64,000 bases of DNA, taken from assembly GCA_009760855.2 (NCBI GenBank), contig WPIO01000015.1, positions 2,256,001 through 2,320,000 of the forward strand, written 5' to 3'. Numbering within the stretch: position 1 is the stretch's first letter; every line of letters starts with the position of its first letter. The DNA is from Cristatella mucedo (lineage: Eukaryota > Bryozoa > Phylactolaemata > Cristatellidae). Positions 47,700-59,537 of this stretch are shown in pieces. Under the pieces are notes generated by a model. It saw nothing but the letters and a program-made list of their open reading frames with translations, was not told the origin of the DNA and did no database searches. Made by a program: the position numbers and the translations under genes.

Positions 47700-47878
47700 A
47701 GACTTGAATGCTGATCCTGTGCATGTCACTCCTAACCATGTTATTCATGTTGTTTATCAAGCATGATATTACTCACGATTCAATCGAGTTTCCCTTTGCA
47801 GCAAATGTAAAGCGCCTAGAAAAAGATTGAGTTCTCCGAGGGTGCTTTATCAAGTGTATTATTGTTATTACTATTATA
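47700..47878 (+). repeat. LINE family A 3' UTR and tail
   Basis: gctgatcctgtgcatgtcac, gttgtttatcaagcatgata, cagcaaatgtaaagcgccta and a TTATT run. Confidence 0.8.
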
Positions 47879-48198
47879 CATGGCGCTCGTAATGACGCTA
47901 GTCCTATACAGGTGAAGACTGCGCGGTTAGTGAATTTTAGGCGCAGCACAGATAAACGCAGATACGCCAATGTATCGGAACGGGGCAGCAATGAAGAGTA
48001 CCCTTGGCTTCATAAAAAAATTCCGTACCGTAATAGCGTCGAGCAACCTATGTCAAAGCCAAAGAGAGCCACCGGTGTTAGCTCGACGCTAAAAGCACGT
48101 CTACTCTGCTTGAAATAAACTGTTCTTTTTGTGCCGCCTGACTGTAGATTATGACACAGCCGGTCTCCAGCCATTATGCTTCAAGACTGGCGAATAAT

Positions 48199-48880
48199 AT
48201 TGTAGCGCCCTGCTGGCCTTGGCTGAATTTTAGCGAGAACAAGAGCTGTTCGGCAGCGGGCTAGAACTCCTTTGTCCTGGAGCAGTGAGCCAGAGAGGAG
48301 TGTCAGTGCGGTTAGAGAGCAAGAGCTTAAGAGCAAGCCATGAAGCTCTGAGACCAGCGGTGGCGATACGGCCTTTAGAATTGGTCCGATACCCGCTGGA
48401 GCGGCTGATTGATGTTGGCTGGACTGTCAACCTCCGCCGTCACTCTGTCCAAAAAGAATCGTCTGGAACCCATTCGCAATTTAAGCTGGACAGAGGTGCC
48501 ATTCCAGTGGCCTAGTGACGGTATTAATTCCTTGCCGTAATGGGCCATGGTGTCGGGCCCAATACCACTAAGCTCTTGCCCCATTGTCTCAGCTAAGTAT
48601 TTAAGAGTCGAGCGACGCTCGCTCTAGGCCTGGTGTTTTTGGTCTCTTCTGGTCTTCGGTCCGGCTCTGTGCTTCGACGCCGTCGGACTCGTTTCTCTGA
48701 AAGCGAGGGAGGAGGGCGGGCTGTTCGCCGGCGATTGACGGGACAGGACGAGACAGCGCCAGGAGAATTCCGTGGGCTCCACCGAATACGGTCGTATCGC
48801 GCACGAGCTGGCATTTTGTGTTTTGTGTGCGCGCGCCAGCACGCAGTCTCGGCATGAGGATTTGCCGGTGCGAGCTAGAT
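48199..48880 (+). other. Promoter-like block with TATTTAAG, possible solo LTR
   Basis: Begins TGTAGCGCCCTGCTGGCC and carries TATTTAAG at 48598-48605, followed by a small cgagcgacgctcg hairpin and GC-rich text. Layout recalls a Ty3/gypsy LTR, but no target duplication or internal region was found. Confidence 0.25.
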
Positions 48881-48899
48881 GTAGCTTTTTCACACTTCC

Positions 48900-50225
48900 T
48901 CAAAAGTAAAGGTCAGATAATGAACCGTAAGTAGAATAGCCTTAACGGCGATCGGTTCGCTCAGAGACGATAAAAAAAACATAGCGTGCTGCGGGACTCA
49001 ATAGCTCGCGACTTGGGTCTTGAGGATGAGAACCTAACCCCCTCCAAACAAAAAACAGCTCAAACTTCGCTCCGGATAGCGCGATAACTTTTGGACTTTT
49101 GTTATTGCACCTCGCATCGTGGATAGCCCATATGTTCGCAGATTATTGCTAGGTAATGGCCAATTAACACAGATTTCGTAATTAACAGCATTGACGGTCG
49201 AGTGCAAAATTTAGCCGTCGCTTGCTTGCCTGCGGCCTTCCGTGCGGACACTTCGTGAATTCCAGGGCATGACGTGCGTCCTCGTCTCACCTTGTGTGGC
49301 TTCTTCCGCAGTCCGAGCGCGCGCCCGCTCGTTGCTTCTTTGTTGCACTAAAACCGATTGCATCGACTCGCGAGCGAGTTCAGGGCGTCTAGGCGGCTCT
49401 CAGCCGCGATAGCTCAAGGTCGGGGAAGGCTCATTGGCTGCGACGCCGTTCCGCCGGTCCTGTTTTTCCAGGTGCAGCTCGGGCGCGCGCGCGAGAGCTG
49501 CAAGGGAAAAGCTTGCCAACAATTTGCTCGCATTCAGTGACAGGGCCCATTCTCTGTGCGTGAGAGGAGCAATGCCGGGGGGAAATCAGCCGAAAGTCCA
49601 ACCGCCCGAAACCCTTGAATAATTAAGATACCTAATCGAGGCACGTTTTGCTTTCATACCTAATCGAGGCACGTTTTGCATCCATCCACCAGGCGAGTGG
49701 CAGCCTGTAGCGTATTGCTGCTGATGCGCTAAATGATGCTCTCGCTGGCTGGAGGCTACGCATCGCCAAGTCTTCGCCAGGTGCAATTTCCCGTACGCGA
49801 CGGGTGGGCGGTAGGTGAGACGGCTGCGTTTCTGGCTTCACTGCGCCAAGCAGCCTGCGCCCACGGGCGCTAGCCGGCGGTGTCGCTCGGGGCCGCCGCC
49901 CGGTAACCGCAATTCACGATCGACTGCATAGCAAGCAAAGCTAGGGCCCTATTGTCGGTGTATCAGCTGGCTGCAACCGCAGGTCAGGCCGCATAGTGTG
50001 GGAAATGAGGTGAGCTAGAGGCGACGCCAAGCACTTGGCTCGATTAAAGAATGAAGTAATGCAGGCGCCGATCGAGGCGGTCGCGGAGTAAACCAGAGTG
50101 CTCAGCTCGAAGATATTTGGATGAAAAACTTGCAAGCCGCGTACCAAGGAAAGCAAGGAAATTGCACGAGAATTTAAATCCAAGAAGCTAGATTGATACA
50201 AAGAATGCTAGCTCTAATTCTTGAG
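48900..50225. other. No feature recognised; mixed GC content
   Basis: A near-perfect 24-base direct repeat (tacctaatcgaggcacgttt) lies at 49630 and 49658. Otherwise short ORFs only. Confidence 0.4.
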
Positions 50226-50230
50226 CCGTG

Positions 50231-50392
50231 ATGGTACACTAGGTAAGGCGGTCGCTTTTCACGACCTCGGTCCCGAGTCGTGGGTTCGAAGTCTGCGGAG
50301 GGCGATCCTTTATCGCCGCTGCAAGTGGTGGCGATAGCAATAAAGGCTCCTCTGTCGCTATACAAAAGAGACTGTTAAATCAGCTAGTATTT
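50231..50392 (+). repeat. SINE-1, full length
   Basis: acactaggtaaggcggtcgc head, gtcgtgggttcgaag B-box, GGCGATCCTTTATCGCC hairpin, actgttaaatcagctagtat end. Confidence 0.85.
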
Positions 50393-50723
50393 AATTTTAA
50401 TTTAATCTAAGAAATCCGGCAAATCTTCCCCTTTGCTGCAGCAAATGACAGATGCACGCTGAAATTCTCGCTGTGGTTCATCAGGTCCGCCGCAGCTAAA
50501 ATCCCCGATGCCAAGTTGAATTTTCACAGCAATTTCAGAATCACCATGCCTGTCTTCATGTCATCTCAGCACAATGTAATCATAAGATGCAACCTTTTTT
50601 TCCTTGAAGGCCGCAGCAACAGATCCTTGCTGTGCAGGTCCCAGAATGAAGAATACACATCCATAATTTCTGCGAAATAGCGACGTCCCCTTTCCCGCTG
50701 CTTTCACCTTGTGCTTAATTTAT

Positions 50724-50803
50724 GATAATAATAATGCACTTGATAAAGCGCCCCCAGAGAACTCAATCTCTTTCTAGGTGCTTTACATTTACTGCAAAGG
50801 GAT
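50724..50803 (-). repeat. LINE family A solo 3' tail
   Basis: ataataatgcacttgataaa, ctcaatctctttctaggtgc and ttactgcaaag. Confidence 0.75.
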
Positions 50804-51054
50804 TTCTATCCTTCCAACGCAGCTACATCTAAGATATTTACTTTCTTTTCTCTTATGAATCAGATTTTCCCCGCACTTTCTCACTCTGCTACGTGAGATT
50901 TCAGTTATTGGATACCGTTCGCGCATCCAAAGCCATTTAGGTGTTGAGAGCGCGAGCTCTCCACCGTACACGCCCATTTTCTCTTTGCGGCTGCAAGGAA
51001 GGGTCTTCTGACAGAAAAAACATGCCCGCGTGCGCACACACGCACACCCTTTCT

Positions 51055-51172
51055 GTCACAGGGATTAAGGAGCTCGTCTTTAATGACCGAGGTCGTGGGC
51101 TAGAGCGTTGCGGGCGTATCTTAAGGGCCTGGATAGAGACTCGGTTCTCTTAGACAGCTAAACCAATGAATT
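51055..51172 (+). repeat. SINE-2, diverged
   Basis: gaccgaggtcgtgggctaga B-box region, then ggatagagactcggttctct tail. Confidence 0.55.
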
Positions 51173-51209
51173 ATTTTTTTTTACTGCATATATACAAAAT
51201 GCAGTTCTC

Positions 51210-51341
<132 letters not shown>

Positions 51342-51694
51342 AAGGTGCAAAAAGTCCTCGCAGTACGGCCCGGCCGGCGATGCAGCGGCTGTTAATTCTT
51401 TTGGGTAACAAGAGAGTTTTCTACGATGCGAGGCGTGCTAAAGTAATGAGGCGCATGGAAAAAATCTTTTTCGACAGCGCAAAAATCAACAGATACGCTG
51501 CAGATATGTATACGTTTAATGCGACGTCGTCCCGTCGCGATTTTGTATGACCTCCCTTGTCTGGCCAGGCGTAAAGGCCACAAGGATTGGCCTCATCTGT
51601 TCTGCTGCAGCACATCCCACTGAGCCCAAGTTTTACTGAAAAGGTCTATATATTTCTATTTTGAATCGTTAGCAATGCTTCAAGCGTTAGCTCC

Positions 51695-51762
51695 ACCGCT
51701 TTCGATCGAGCCGTCAAGGCTCTTCTGCCGCTATACAAATGAGGCTGTTGAATCAGCTAGCC
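51695..51762 (+). repeat. SINE-1 3' half
   Basis: gtcaaggctcttctgccgct and gaggctgttgaatcagctag only. Confidence 0.6.
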
Positions 51763-51879
51763 TTTTTTATATTTCGCTCGCATAGCTGCACGAACTGTAG
51801 TTCTCTTGAAGCGTCACTAAAAGCTGCTTTCAAGCAGGCGTGGCGTCTTCTTTCCCATCAAGCATTTCATCGTGCACGC

Positions 51880-53300
51880 CCTCTCCTCCTCGCACCTCGA
51901 GCTAGCACTGCCTAAGCGGATGCGAAGGAGCGCATGCGCCACCGAGGCGGAAGTGCGACGAGCTGCGAGTTGCATCCCGCTGCCGCCATCAACTGCGTCT
52001 CCGGCCGCGCAAGCATCCGCTCACCCGCCGAGAGAATTGACCTCGTAAGAAGGATATAGTGCCTCTGTCTGCCCTCTGGGCTCGAGCCGCGCGCGACGGC
52101 GACAGACAGACCGACGGGGGCGGGGCGCTAAAGCGCCCTTCTGGCTTCGAGCTTGAAGTCTGCTCGAACCTCAGCTGCTGAACCGCGAGCACACATCCGG
52201 GTCGTTTTACGGGCCGCGCGTGCGCTTTACAAAGATGCCGTGCGCGTCTTCAAGCGCCTTCGCCGAGGCCGAGGCCGGCGACGAGGCAAGCAATCGGCCG
52301 CTTTCGCCTCGTTTCCGAATTGTGCAAAACGTTCTCGCGCATGCACGAGAAAACTAGAGCAAGCCGGCTCGGCGAGATGACTCGTTGGCGTCCTGCCACC
52401 GCCGCCGCCGCCGCTTTAACGACATGCACTCGTTGACGCCCGCGGCGGCGGCGGCAGAGGAACGCCGCCGCCGCCGCCGCGGGCCCACGCGAGGCTCCCT
52501 GAGTTGCGCAACTCCCGGCGGTTTGCGATCAATCGATCGAGCCCTTCAGACGGCACGAGGTGCTGGCGTAATGTCAACCTCGTGGTCAACCGCATTCTGC
52601 GCGTGCGGCTCAAAACGCGTCTCCTCGCTTAGAGCTAACTGAACGTGACGGGTTTCCCGCGAGCCAGCTGGCGAAGCCACTGAGGACTGAGCACCTGACG
52701 AGGCGCCGATTGGCGCCAGTCGCTCAGCGGTAGTCCTTCCTCGTTCTTTCGCTACGCGCGCGGTGCGCGCGCCGAGCCGGAACGGGAACGTGAGAGGGTC
52801 GGCGTCCGCCGAGGATAGAAGTGCACGGCGTCGTCGTCGTGTCGTAGCTTGACGGGCGCGGAGTTGCCGAGCTGTTTTAACCGCAGCGCCGCGATTGATC
52901 GTCGTCGCAAGTGTCGCACGTCCGCACAATTGACGAAAGCGCCGCGATTGGTATCCGACTCGCAGGCTTTTATTGGCTTCAATCTCCTTCGGCTCTCGCG
53001 GCCTGCTCGGAGTCGGCACAGTTGCTATGGCAGCTGCGTTCGCTACCGCTGCCCAGCGACACCGCGCTGAGCAGCGGTATATATAAGCTGCGCGCTGGAG
53101 TGAGCACGCCGAGCACTCATAACGCGCAGCTAGTACGAGCGACGGTGACTTCATGCGCGTTAGCGCGCCTCGACGCAAGCTATGCTGATAGCGGCCAGAG
53201 TGGCACTCAAGATATGCAGAGACGAACGCAGCCAATGCGCCGCCACGACGTTACGGTGCATTCTCGTACCCTGCAATATCTCGGCAAATCCTACGTGAAG
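51880..53300. promoter_or_regulatory. CpG island with GCC/GGC repeats and a TATA box
   Basis: Dense CpG over 1.4 kb. (GCC)n and (CGG)n runs at 52398-52484, TATATATAAG at 53078-53087. The long minus frame 52546-53235 is Arg/Ala/Ser-rich with no domain. It borders AT-rich transposon sequence from 53.4 kb. Candidate promoter of an unrecognised transcript or distal 5' region of DCLK. Confidence 0.4.
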
Positions 53301-54082
53301 CGTCGACTGTAAGCGACGCCTTCTAAAAAAACTGCTACTCGAAAGCTCACTTCCTTAGATAACTCTTGCCGGCATAATAGCATTGCACTTATGCAAGGCT
53401 CCGGCTACGAAATTCACGTTACGTTTACATGCGTTTATATTGGCACAGCAATGGTACGGCCACTGTGAGTGGCAACAAAACGGGGAGACAATATATTAAT
53501 TTGCATGTGTAGCGAAAAAATGCACTCGGAGCTGGAATTAAACATTGAAATGCCAGAACTTAAAACTCATTACTTGGGTTTGAACTTGAGAACTTTTTTC
53601 ACTTTTTTCTGTTTACTGTTTATAATTTTTTTTAAACAGCTGTTAAAAGCTATTTTTACTATGTTTTCCATTTTTTCTGTAGTTTTACAGTCACTGGCTT
53701 ATTTTTGCGCTGAACATCGTTTTATTATATATCTATTGTGATAAGTTATAAATCAATGAATTTTTACTTATAATAATATTTTAAGAATACAAGTGCATAC
53801 AGCGACTTGTCTGAGACACGCAATCTTTATTTTGTACAGAAATTCGTACAGATCGAAGAAAACTTTTTCAATATTCTTTTATGTCAGTTTAATGGCTAGA
53901 ATTGCGTTGTTCAATTTCTGGAGATTTTCAGTGCGCTGGCCAGAGTTCCTGAAGAGCTTGAATTCGGACTTTAGCCGTTTAAAACTGTCTTGCCCTCCGA
54001 CTGAAATTGATGATCCGTCTTTTTGAAGCGACGAATTCAATTGATCTTGAAGAGACAAATTCACATTCACAGCATCATTCGT

Positions 54083-54545
54083 AATGTAAAGTAATGCATC
54101 TCCGTCTGTAACTCCACAAAGTCATAAAGACCATGTGGGTGTTACGCAAGAGAATTTTGTATTGCGCACTCACAGCCTAAGCGGCTTTCGGTACGCATTC
54201 GGCACCCAACAGACTTCGTCTCACGCAACAAAGAGAAAGTGGGAAGCATAGCAGAGTCAGGAGAGCAGTTGAGGTAGTCAGTAGCATAGAAGTAGCAGCT
54301 TAGGACCGCTGAAAGAGATGAGCCATAGTCAGCAGTAGGAGAGTAGTTGTCGTTGCGTAAGAATTGTGGAAGCAAGCTCCGCAGCCTATGACCTGCAGAG
54401 CTGAAGCTTCTGTCGCCAACGGTCTTTAATCGGAGGAATGAAACAGCTAATGTATTGCCCATACCGGACCTGAGTGCGCGTAGAGGCTGAAACTGGTGCA
54501 GCAGTTCAGCTAGGTACGAAGAAACCAAGCGGTGGCGGGCATTTG
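54083..54545 (-). repeat. LINE family B, C-terminal end, inside hAT relic
   Basis: The reverse frame 54528-54142 reads SSYLAELLHQFQPLRALRSG, GDRSFSSAGHRL, LLPQFLRNDNYSPTADYGSS and LGCECAIQNSLA. Confidence 0.8.
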
Positions 54546-54863
54546 ACGACTGCTCGACGATAACTTCTATATCGTTGACTCCAAATAGACGAGATGCTTG
54601 ATTTCCTGCGAAATTTAGTTTAGGTTTTGACGGGACGACAGATGGATCTTTGAGACTGCGAAAGGTTCATAAAAGGTTCATCGAGGTTCATAAAATTCTT
54701 GTTCAATCACTCTTCAGTGCTACACTTCAAATTGTGCATGAGCTTAGTAGTAATGTGATTACTCAGGTTAGTTAGTCAGGCTTGCTGATCATGACTTCTA
54801 AAATTGTGTCAGATCTCATCAACATCGAGTTCAGTCTCATCAACGTCAAGTCTTGGTCTACCA

Positions 54864-55040
54864 TGATGGCTCACTAGGTAAGGCGGTTGCTTTTCACGAC
54901 CTCGGCCCCGAGGTCCTGGATACGAATCCTATGGTGGGCGATCTTTTATCGCCACTGCAAGCGACGGTGGTAGCCGTAAAGGCTCCTCTGTCGCTTTATA
55001 AAAGAGGCTGTTAAATCAGCTAGTTTTATTTTAATTTTTT
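54864..55040 (+). repeat. SINE-1, full length, inside hAT relic
   Basis: tggctcactaggtaaggcgg head, gacctcggccccgaggtcct, a hairpin and an aaagaggctgttaaatcagc end with a T-rich tail. Confidence 0.85.
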
Positions 55041-56290
55041 TGGTCAACTTAGATTGTCAACAGCAAGCTTCACAGGTTCGATTGCCTTCAGAAAAGCTTT
55101 GAAAGAGTCTAAATTCAATGTCGGAATCATTTAAAGCCCACGAATTTGTTAGTGTCTCACGAATGAAGACTTCTGTCTTTAATAGTGGCTAAAACATTGT
55201 TGGGGTGGAGTTCCAAGGCGTCTTTACGTCAAGATGCAGTTCAAAGTCAGTTTTTACTTTGTACTGAACGATATTATTTCGATTAGGTGATTTTTTTTTA
55301 TGAATTTGGTAAGCTTGCGCGATTTAGTAAGCAGTAAATCGTGGTAATCAACGTCTCCTTCCGCCGCGTCGTAGCTGATCACTTTCGAGTCCCTGCCTGC
55401 TTCAAATTTGCTGATCTCATCAATATCGTCTCTATCTATAGGTTTACATTTTCCACCTCAGTACTCTTCTTTTACAATGCGTCGAATACTCTAAGGTGCA
55501 GACCAAGGTATAAGCACAACTTCCCAAAGACATTGATGCGGTTAATGTGCTTCCTATTTACTGCAGCGCTGTCCTGAGTAGATCCCACAAAATCCCTCTC
55601 CCTTGTTATTCCAAAAATACTTCCATGCTGTTTCATTGATTCGACTTGATATCGAGAGCAGAGCACGAAAAAAATATGCGAACAAGACCCGTCTTGATAG
55701 TTCTTTTATCGCAGCTATCAGAAATGTCTACTCGGAAGAATCAACGTCCTAACACGACTGTAAATTCATTCATGGTCATGCTAAACTTTACTCCTCTCTC
55801 GAGTTTTCCCTTGACGTCGGCAATAGTTATGTTTCTCTTTTCTTCGTAGTCAGCATCCACTAGCTTGATCACACCGCTTTCACTTGCTAAAAGTTCTAAC
55901 CCGTCCCGTGAGATTGATTGCCGAATCTACTTATTTCCATTGAAGCTTTAATCGATATTCCATCAGTAGTCAGATCGGCCACAATCTAGTTCAGATGCTT
56001 TCGTTCCAGGAAATCGGCCATCGTTTTTGTTCTCTTATTGTTCACGGGCACTTCCTCAGATTTAAACCCTTAAGCAAGTTTATGAAAATCAATTCCATTT
56101 ATTTTTAAATGATTCTTCAACGTTGTCGCGGAGTTTCCAGAACATTTGATGATCGTATTGCATCGTCCACATTGAAGTTCTTGCTCTTCTGTAATTTGAT
56201 TCTTTCTTTTTGTGGCGTATTCCCAAACAAAGACGTGGCTGAAAAGAACATCAACATTTGTTGATGCCACAAGATAAATTTAATTGATAT

Positions 56291-57784
56291 CTTCATGTTT
56301 TCAAAATAGTACTTTAACTTTAGTTTTTGGGCCATTTGCTAATGTCATCAAAATAAATCACTACCACATTAAAAAAATAAAAATATTATTTAATTATATA
56401 TTTAATATCCACAATGAACGTCGGAGCTTCGGCTGTAGCATCTTGTGTTTAAAAATTTTCGTTAGAAAAATTAAAACAGAAAAAGAGCTTGGCATAGCTG
56501 AGTTGGCGTTTTGGGAAACCGCTCGATCTGCATACAATGTGCCTTTTGAATTTTTTTTTTTTGACTGTAAATTAATCGCCGACTTTGAATTGGCAGCCAG
56601 CACATATGTAGAATGAATACCAATCAAGACCCATAATCATCAGAAGCTGAAAGGAAAATACGTTCTCGACAGCAACAACGGGCCAGAGAGACACCAGAGC
56701 GAGGCTCGTGAACTGGATGCTGCAGAAGCTGAAAAGAGAAGACGCTCTCTCCAGCAACAATGGGCAGAAGAGACTGGGAAAGAAATTTCCAGTGATTTTT
56801 TACGGACGTAATATAGCTAAGTATATCTACCCTTGTAGTAAGCTAGGCTTGCTAGTTTGCCCGTTTGTACGACCCTAGCTTCACATTTACATCGATTCAT
56901 TGATATTGATATATTTATAGTAGGTAAATTGCGATGCAGCAATGACGAGTGTAAAAAGGCGGAGATAATTTCACATTTTGAATGTAGTTGAAGTTGAACA
57001 TTTAAAGGCTAGGACGTCGCAGGAATATGAACTTACAATAAAGCGTTTTTCAAGTGTGGCCATGACATTCGTGCAGCTGTGCGTTCTCTTTACTACGACC
57101 TCTTTGCTGGCCCCCGACGTGACGACAGCCGCTTTCGGCGCTTCCCCTTGGCCCAGCTGAGTTGGCGTATTGGAAACCACTCAATCCTTCCTCCTTCCTG
57201 GGTGAGCGTCACAAATCAAAATTCGTCCAGTGCTTGCCTTTGACAAGCGATAGAAAGGCAGAAATAGAGCTCGAGCCCGCCTTCCAAAGTGAACTGATGT
57301 TTCAGCGACTTTTTTCACGGGTGCAGGCTAATTCTTCTATGAAAAATTGGGTTAGCGCCCGCCGTTGAGGACCGACGAGTTTTCACGACCATAAATTGAA
57401 AACAAGATGGATAAGGGCAGGTATATTGTAAGCATACATATCGCAGAAAACCTTGAGAAAGACAAGAAATAAATGCAGACCACTCAGTGCCACACTGCCA
57501 AAAACTCAACGGAAATGTCGCATACGACCGGCTCTACAGCAGAAAAAGGCTGGACAAGCAGTCCAAAAATGCATGCTGTTAAATCTCAGCGAATGCTTCA
57601 CTTTGACAGAGTCGAAAGCAGAAAGATTGAACGTAAGAGTCAATCACTTGGTAATCTAAGTCACGGTACGGAGCCTTTGCCTTACAATAGGCCGGGTTCA
57701 CCAGCTAGCTGGGCTTGCCACTAGGCCACCGGACATTCAGGCCCTTATTGTAACGCAACGCTGAAATTTCCCGTGATGTTTTAC
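56291..57784. other. AT-rich sequence; possible transposon-protein remnant
   Basis: 56640-56810 (+) encodes charged text such as AAEAEKRRRSLQQQWAEETG, loosely like N-terminal regions of some repeated genes. No family named; frames broken. Confidence 0.25.
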
Positions 57785-57885
57785 TGGCATAAACTTGTAC
57801 ATATGTGCGTATTTCTCATTACATACTATATATATATATATATATATGTAATGAGAAATACGCACATATGTACAAGTTTATGCCA
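57785..57885. repeat. Perfect 41-bp inverted repeat around a TA loop
   Basis: Arms 57785-57825 and 57845-57885 are exact reverse complements; the 19-base loop is C plus TA repeats. Outside the arms similarity resumes (TTTTACTG against its complement) after an 8-base gap on one side. Confidence 0.9.
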
Positions 57886-58290
57886 GACTAGCAGTAAAAA
57901 TTTTAAATCGCAAGATTAAAAATAATATTGGCAATGCAGCCACGAGTGAACATTATATCTATCCGTGTGCTTTACAGCTCATTGATAGAGAGGCCATAAC
58001 CAAGGAAATAATGAGATGCAATATATCATGCCTAGACAAGCATTTAGGATACAACAAGAAACAAAAAGATACTTAGGGCCCCAGGTTAGTGGAACCCTTG
58101 ATTAGTAAAATGCACTAAATTGTGTTCGGGAAAGCACGCTCAGAGCACAGGAATCGAAAAGATTTGTTCAGTTGGGAAGCAGGGAAAGTTGAAGAACAAA
58201 TACGTCTTTAGCTGAGACGCACGTGCAATGTCAATGCAAGTGGGCGCCTCCGAATAGTATAGGATAGGATATATATCCGAATAGGCGCCA
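57886..58290. other. No feature recognised
   Basis: Lies between the hairpin and an old LINE relic. Confidence 0.4.
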
Positions 58291-58294
58291 GATC

Positions 58295-58740
58295 CGAATT
58301 CAAAATTTTTGATGAATACGAACTGAATGTCCGATCGCGAAAAGATTTAAAGTTAGTGCGAAAACTTCGATTAAGAGTGCGAAACGACGAGCCGACAGGA
58401 AGCCGAAGATAAATTTGATGTTTGATTTCGAGCCGGTGAAGAAATAAAGTTCACAGAAAAGTGATGAGATGTGGTTGCTGCGTCGTTGACAGTAGACCAG
58501 ATACGCTGTAGAGTTTTACACCAGTTGCAGTCAATAAAGGGAACACGCCGTGAGTATTGAAGTAAGGGAATTGCAGTAATCAGGACGCAACATCACAAGC
58601 ACGTTAAGGGATTTATCTTTTGAACTCAGGTCAGAGCAGGCCCTGATTTTTGCAATGATGTTCCTCAGCTGAAATCAGGCCGACTTGAATGCGAGAGAAA
58701 TATGATCATCCAATCAAAAGTCGTTTTAGAATAACACCCC
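58295..58740 (-). repeat. Old LINE (family A-like) relic
   Basis: Plus-strand blocks aactgaatgtccgatcgcga, agttttacaccagttgcagt and attgcagtaatcaggacgca parallel the reverse strand of family A copies but are much more diverged. Confidence 0.45.
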
Positions 58741-59537
58741 CCCCCCCAGATTACGGACGTACGTCACTGGAGCAATGCTAGATGAAGCAAAATTGTGGGC
58801 GATGTCTTCCAGCTTGAGGTTGACGCCTAGCTTGCCTATTACTTGCCTATAGTGGAAGATAGGGGGGCGTTTGCCCCCCCCCCCCATCTTCCACTAGCTC
58901 CACCGCTGAGGCTAGACATCACGCCACCCGCTCTTCTGACGTTTGCCCCCCCCTACAGCGGGGCAGCGACCTGGGTCGACCTCTATTATTACGCCCCTAA
59001 CCGTCACCAACGATGAAATTGCGTCTCAATTCTGCTCAACGAGCAGCTCCTTTTCTTGATTATTAGGTTTCTGCTTGGCTAAACAGACTTGTTGGCAGCT
59101 GGGGACTCGGCTTGTCTTGACTACCAATAATGTGAATGAACTCCCCTAACGAGCAATCAAACCAGCTGGATATACTACGTGTTTACAGTCTTACAAACCA
59201 GAGTATTGTCCTAAATCAAGAACAGGTCAGCTGAAGTATAACAAGCTAGTGTTGCATAGATGGAGGTCAAACTAGATAATGTTAAGCTCTGTCAAACATC
59301 ATCAGATATCACATGGTGAGCAAAGCATTACAAAAGTCCCGTTTCTCAAATAAGATTAGTCATTTTTTATCAATTCGTATATGCTTATCACGAATATGAC
59401 AGGCAAATTAAAAAATTGGCTCTACTTTTTTATAATCTGCAACAAATTAATGCGTTCCTCACGAAATGAATGCCAATAGCAATATGCCTATGGTTAATGC
59501 CTAATTAAAATGAAGTCACAGACTACTTCTTAGATTT
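58740..59537. other. No gene recognised; short C-runs
   Basis: C-runs near 58738-58748 and 58876-58885, with a local inverted ctatagtggaagatagggg / ccatcttccactag pair around 58850-58900. Confidence 0.4.

Larger units (their letters stand above)
53776..56290 (-). mobile_element. hAT-superfamily transposon relic, frameshifted and interrupted
   Basis: The reverse strand reads in order as follows. A BED-type zinc finger (ELQCGRCNTIIKCSG..LKNHLKINGIDFHKL) lies at ~56200-56080, then GVKFSMTMNEFTVVLGR. A core block FVGSTQDSAAVN..LCLYLGLHLRVFDAL lies at 55600-55475, then FLKAIEPVKLAVDNL near 55050. The dimerisation end (FKRLKSEFKLFRNSG, RTENLQKLNNAILAIKLT) is at 53990-53882, followed by a degenerate EKVF..CTCILK. 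Multiple stops; a SINE-1 and a LINE B lie inside. AT-rich compared with its left neighbour. Terminal repeats not found. Confidence 0.75.

Noticed and set aside
48199-48880. Confident solo LTR
   Set aside because: TG start and a TATA-like box fit, but no matching end, target duplication or second copy was found, so it is kept only as a low-confidence feature.
52546-53235. 229-residue minus-strand ORF in a CpG island
   Set aside because: Low-complexity Arg/Ala/Ser text with no motif; stop codons are rare here in all frames because of GC content.
54864-54940. Possible tRNA gene
   Set aside because: tRNA-like head of SINE-1, repeated at least eight times with the same non-tRNA body.
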